Shown piece by piece: positions 19,476-20,907 of a DNA stretch of 20,907 nucleotides. The notes under the pieces were generated by a model. The model saw only the letters and a program-made list of their open reading frames with translations. It did no database searches and was not told the DNA's origin. The position numbers and the translations under genes are program-made. Source of the stretch: a virus; the IMG/VR virus record IMGVR_UViG_3300043419_001111, positions 1-20,907 of that record. The stretch is one strand, 5' to 3'. Each line of letters opens with the position of its first letter. The stretch's first letter is position 1.

Positions 19476-20789
19476 ATGGGAACCCCACTCACAGGCAGTA
19501 CCGTCGCCAGCACTTACACTGGCCTGCTGAAGACATCCGATAACGCCACGCTCACTGCCAGTCTGAAGGCTCTCAGCGACGGCTCTGGAAACGATTCCGC
19601 GCTCCAAGTCTCCACGGTTGCGTCCAACATCAACGGCGATTTCAGCGTCGCCACGAGCAAGTTCACCGTCGCTTCGGCCAGTGGCAACACGGCTGTGGCC
19701 GGTACCCTCGCCGTCACCGGTGCCACCTCCCTCAGCTCGCTTATTACCAGCGGTAATGCCACGATCGGTGGAACGCTCGGGATCACCGGTGGCCTCACGA
19801 TCCCCGGCACCCTGTCCGTCACCGGCGCTTCCACGCTCACCGGAGCAGTCGGAATGGGCAGCACACTCAATGTCACCGGAGCCTCTACGTTGGCCAGCCT
19901 TGGTGTCACCGGCGCTGCTACGGTCGGAACCACGCTCGGCGTTACCGGACTCTCTACGCTCGCCAGCCTCGCGGTCACCGGAGCTTCAACGCTCAATAGC
20001 CTTGCGGTTACCAATGCGGCTACTCTTGGAAGCCTTGCAGTCACTGCTGGAGCTACTGTTGGAACCAGTCTCGCGGTCACCGGTGATCTCACTGCCAACG
20101 GAAATACCACGCTCGGAAATCAAAACACCGACACGCTGGCGCTGAACTCAGATAACATCACGGTTCCAAATCTGTCGCCTGTTACGGTCGATCTGTCAGC
20201 AGACAAGGTTCTGATCACTGATGCCAGCGATTCCAGCAAGGTGAAGCTGGCGGCGGCGAGCGCGTTCGGTATCAGCGCCGCAAACGCTCCTCAGATCAAG
20301 CAGACGATCTTCCGAAGCACTGCTGAGTACCCGACCACAACTGCTTCTCCTGGTGTCGAAATCACCGATCTCACCACTTCGATCACTCCGAGGTCGTCAG
20401 GATCTTTGGTGTTGGTTACAGTGACCGTCAACTACTCCAAGAAAACCGCTGGAAACTGGTCCTATTACGCGGTGTTCAAGCTGACCAGAACCATCGGTGG
20501 AACGGTCACAGAGCTTGGAAACAGTACTACCGGAGCGACCCTATCTGGCATTGCTCCGATCGTTTACTATCCTGATTCAGACACAAATTTCCTGAACTGC
20601 GTCACGTTCCAGTTCTTGGACAGCCCCAGCACAGCTTCGGCTGCTACTTACAAGGTCCATGTGTTCTCGCCAGGATTGACCGACACGTTGATCCTGAACA
20701 CCTGCCCGTCTGCTAGTGCTGGTAATTTGACCACGCCTTCCATCGCTCGTGTCAGCTCCGCCATGACGCTCCAAGAGTTCTTCGCATGA
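19476..20789 (+). CDS. Second tail fibre-like protein with 12-residue repeats
   Basis: This 437-residue protein has an N-terminal 60 residues (TGSTVASTYTGLLKTSDNATLT and following) that look like an attachment domain. Residues about 64-215 are tandem repeats of roughly 10-13 residues, LxVTGAsTLxs (LAVTGATSLSS, LSVTGASTLTG, LNVTGASTLAS, LAVTGASTLNS, LAVTNAATLGS), as in triple beta-helix or beta-solenoid fibre shafts. Residues 216-285 hold TLALNSDNITVPN and KVLITDASDSSKVKLAAASAFGIS. The remaining 150 residues are a beta-rich C-terminal head domain. No S74 domain is present, so the trimer may fold without it or with help from elsewhere. Similar repeats occur in the first fibre at 16397-17833. 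Confidence 0.8.
   Translation: MGTPLTGSTVASTYTGLLKTSDNATLTASLKALSDGSGNDSALQVSTVASNINGDFSVATSKFTVASASGNTAVAGTLAVTGATSLSSLITSGNATIGGTLGITGGLTIPGTLSVTGASTLTGAVGMGSTLNVTGASTLASLGVTGAATVGTTLGVTGLSTLASLAVTGASTLNSLAVTNAATLGSLAVTAGATVGTSLAVTGDLTANGNTTLGNQNTDTLALNSDNITVPNLSPVTVDLSADKVLITDASDSSKVKLAAASAFGISAANAPQIKQTIFRSTAEYPTTTASPGVEITDLTTSITPRSSGSLVLVTVTVNYSKKTAGNWSYYAVFKLTRTIGGTVTELGNSTTGATLSGIAPIVYYPDSDTNFLNCVTFQFLDSPSTASAATYKVHVFSPGLTDTLILNTCPSASAGNLTTPSIARVSSAMTLQEFFA
19665..20121 (+). repeat. Repetitive fibre-shaft DNA
   Basis: This coding stretch repeats GTCACCGG followed by GCTTC/AGC-type triplets and ACGCTC at roughly 36-base intervals, encoding the LxVTGAxTL shaft repeats. The near-identity of units at the DNA level, such as CTCGCGGTCACCGG at several places, makes unequal recombination likely and so length variation of the fibre. 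Confidence 0.7.
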
Positions 20790-20907
20790 AACCCTCCGAA
20801 GTAGCCCAAGCGGCCTGCGACAAGCTCTCGTTCACGGACTCGGCCACGCTCGCGTTGGCCAAGAAGTTCTGCATCCGTCGCTACTCGATGATCTGGGACT
20901 CGTGCCT
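20786..20907 (+). CDS. 5' part of a phage gene cut by the window edge
   Basis: The ATG overlaps the fibre stop (ATGA at 20786-20789). The visible 40 residues begin MKPSEVAQAACDKL and continue LALAKKFCIRRYSMIWDSC before the window ends. A helix rich in Ala/Lys followed by RRYSMIWDSCLW-type sequence is something I associate with phage tail or virion proteins, but from 40 residues the family cannot be fixed. It suggests that further structural genes follow to the right. Confidence 0.75.
   Translation, partial: MKPSEVAQAACDKLSFTDSATLALAKKFCIRRYSMIWDSC

Noticed and set aside
1-20907. tRNA genes, CRISPR arrays or insertion sequences
   Set aside because: I saw no cloverleaf with a TTCGAATC-type arm, no regular spaced repeats and no transposase; a tRNA search program should confirm.

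Overview
The window is a segment of a tailed double-stranded DNA bacteriophage (class Caudoviricetes) or a prophage of that type. The evidence is a compact head-assembly module: small and large terminase subunits, portal, scaffolding protein and a major capsid protein resembling the N4 gp56 family. It is followed by tail-fibre genes and holin-like membrane proteins. There is no rRNA, tRNA, CRISPR array, insertion sequence, integrase or recognisable host housekeeping gene. The DNA is fairly GC-rich, with many G/C runs between genes. Most starts lack a Shine-Dalgarno sequence, and many genes are joined by 4-base stop/start overlaps. The host cannot be named from the sequence. The gene content looks like phages known from aquatic or other metagenomes more than a classic model phage.

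Layout. (1) Bases 1-4137, plus strand: a tightly overlapping chain of small genes, two of them helix-turn-helix proteins, leading into a 618-residue primase-helicase fusion and a small winged-helix-like protein. This is the replication and early-regulation block. It ends in a GC-rich, hairpin-packed stretch (4137-4349) between convergent genes. (2) Bases 4350-7861, minus strand: two accessory transcription units. The downstream unit carries a small conserved phage protein, a C5-cytosine DNA methyltransferase and a ribbon-helix-helix-like protein. It has a good sigma70-type promoter whose spacer holds a sequence repeated three times. The upstream unit carries two tiny membrane proteins flanking two soluble proteins of unknown function. 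It ends in a clear intrinsic terminator and starts in a divergent control region at 7862-7981. (3) Bases 7982-16390, plus strand: DNA packaging and head assembly. (4) Bases 16397-20907, plus strand: a tail fibre with an S74 chaperone domain, a putative fibre-associated protein, a lysis-like cassette of membrane proteins and a lipoprotein, a second repetitive fibre, and the start of a further gene cut by the window edge. No endolysin is visible.

How it fits together. The plus-strand blocks are the lytic core: copy the genome, package it, build the head, attach fibres and lyse the cell. The minus-strand block is the accessory part, probably DNA modification plus host-interaction functions.

The most unusual observation is in the methyltransferase. 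For about 1.3 kb the minus strand is open in two frames, each with its own ATG 8 bases apart. The main frame holds methyltransferase motifs I, IV, VI, VIII and X. The +1 frame holds six WxTPxA-type repeats and an LNPxWVExLMGxPxGW block, which I recall as typical of phage methyltransferases just before motif X. This suggests dual coding, programmed frameshifting or paired ancestral indels.
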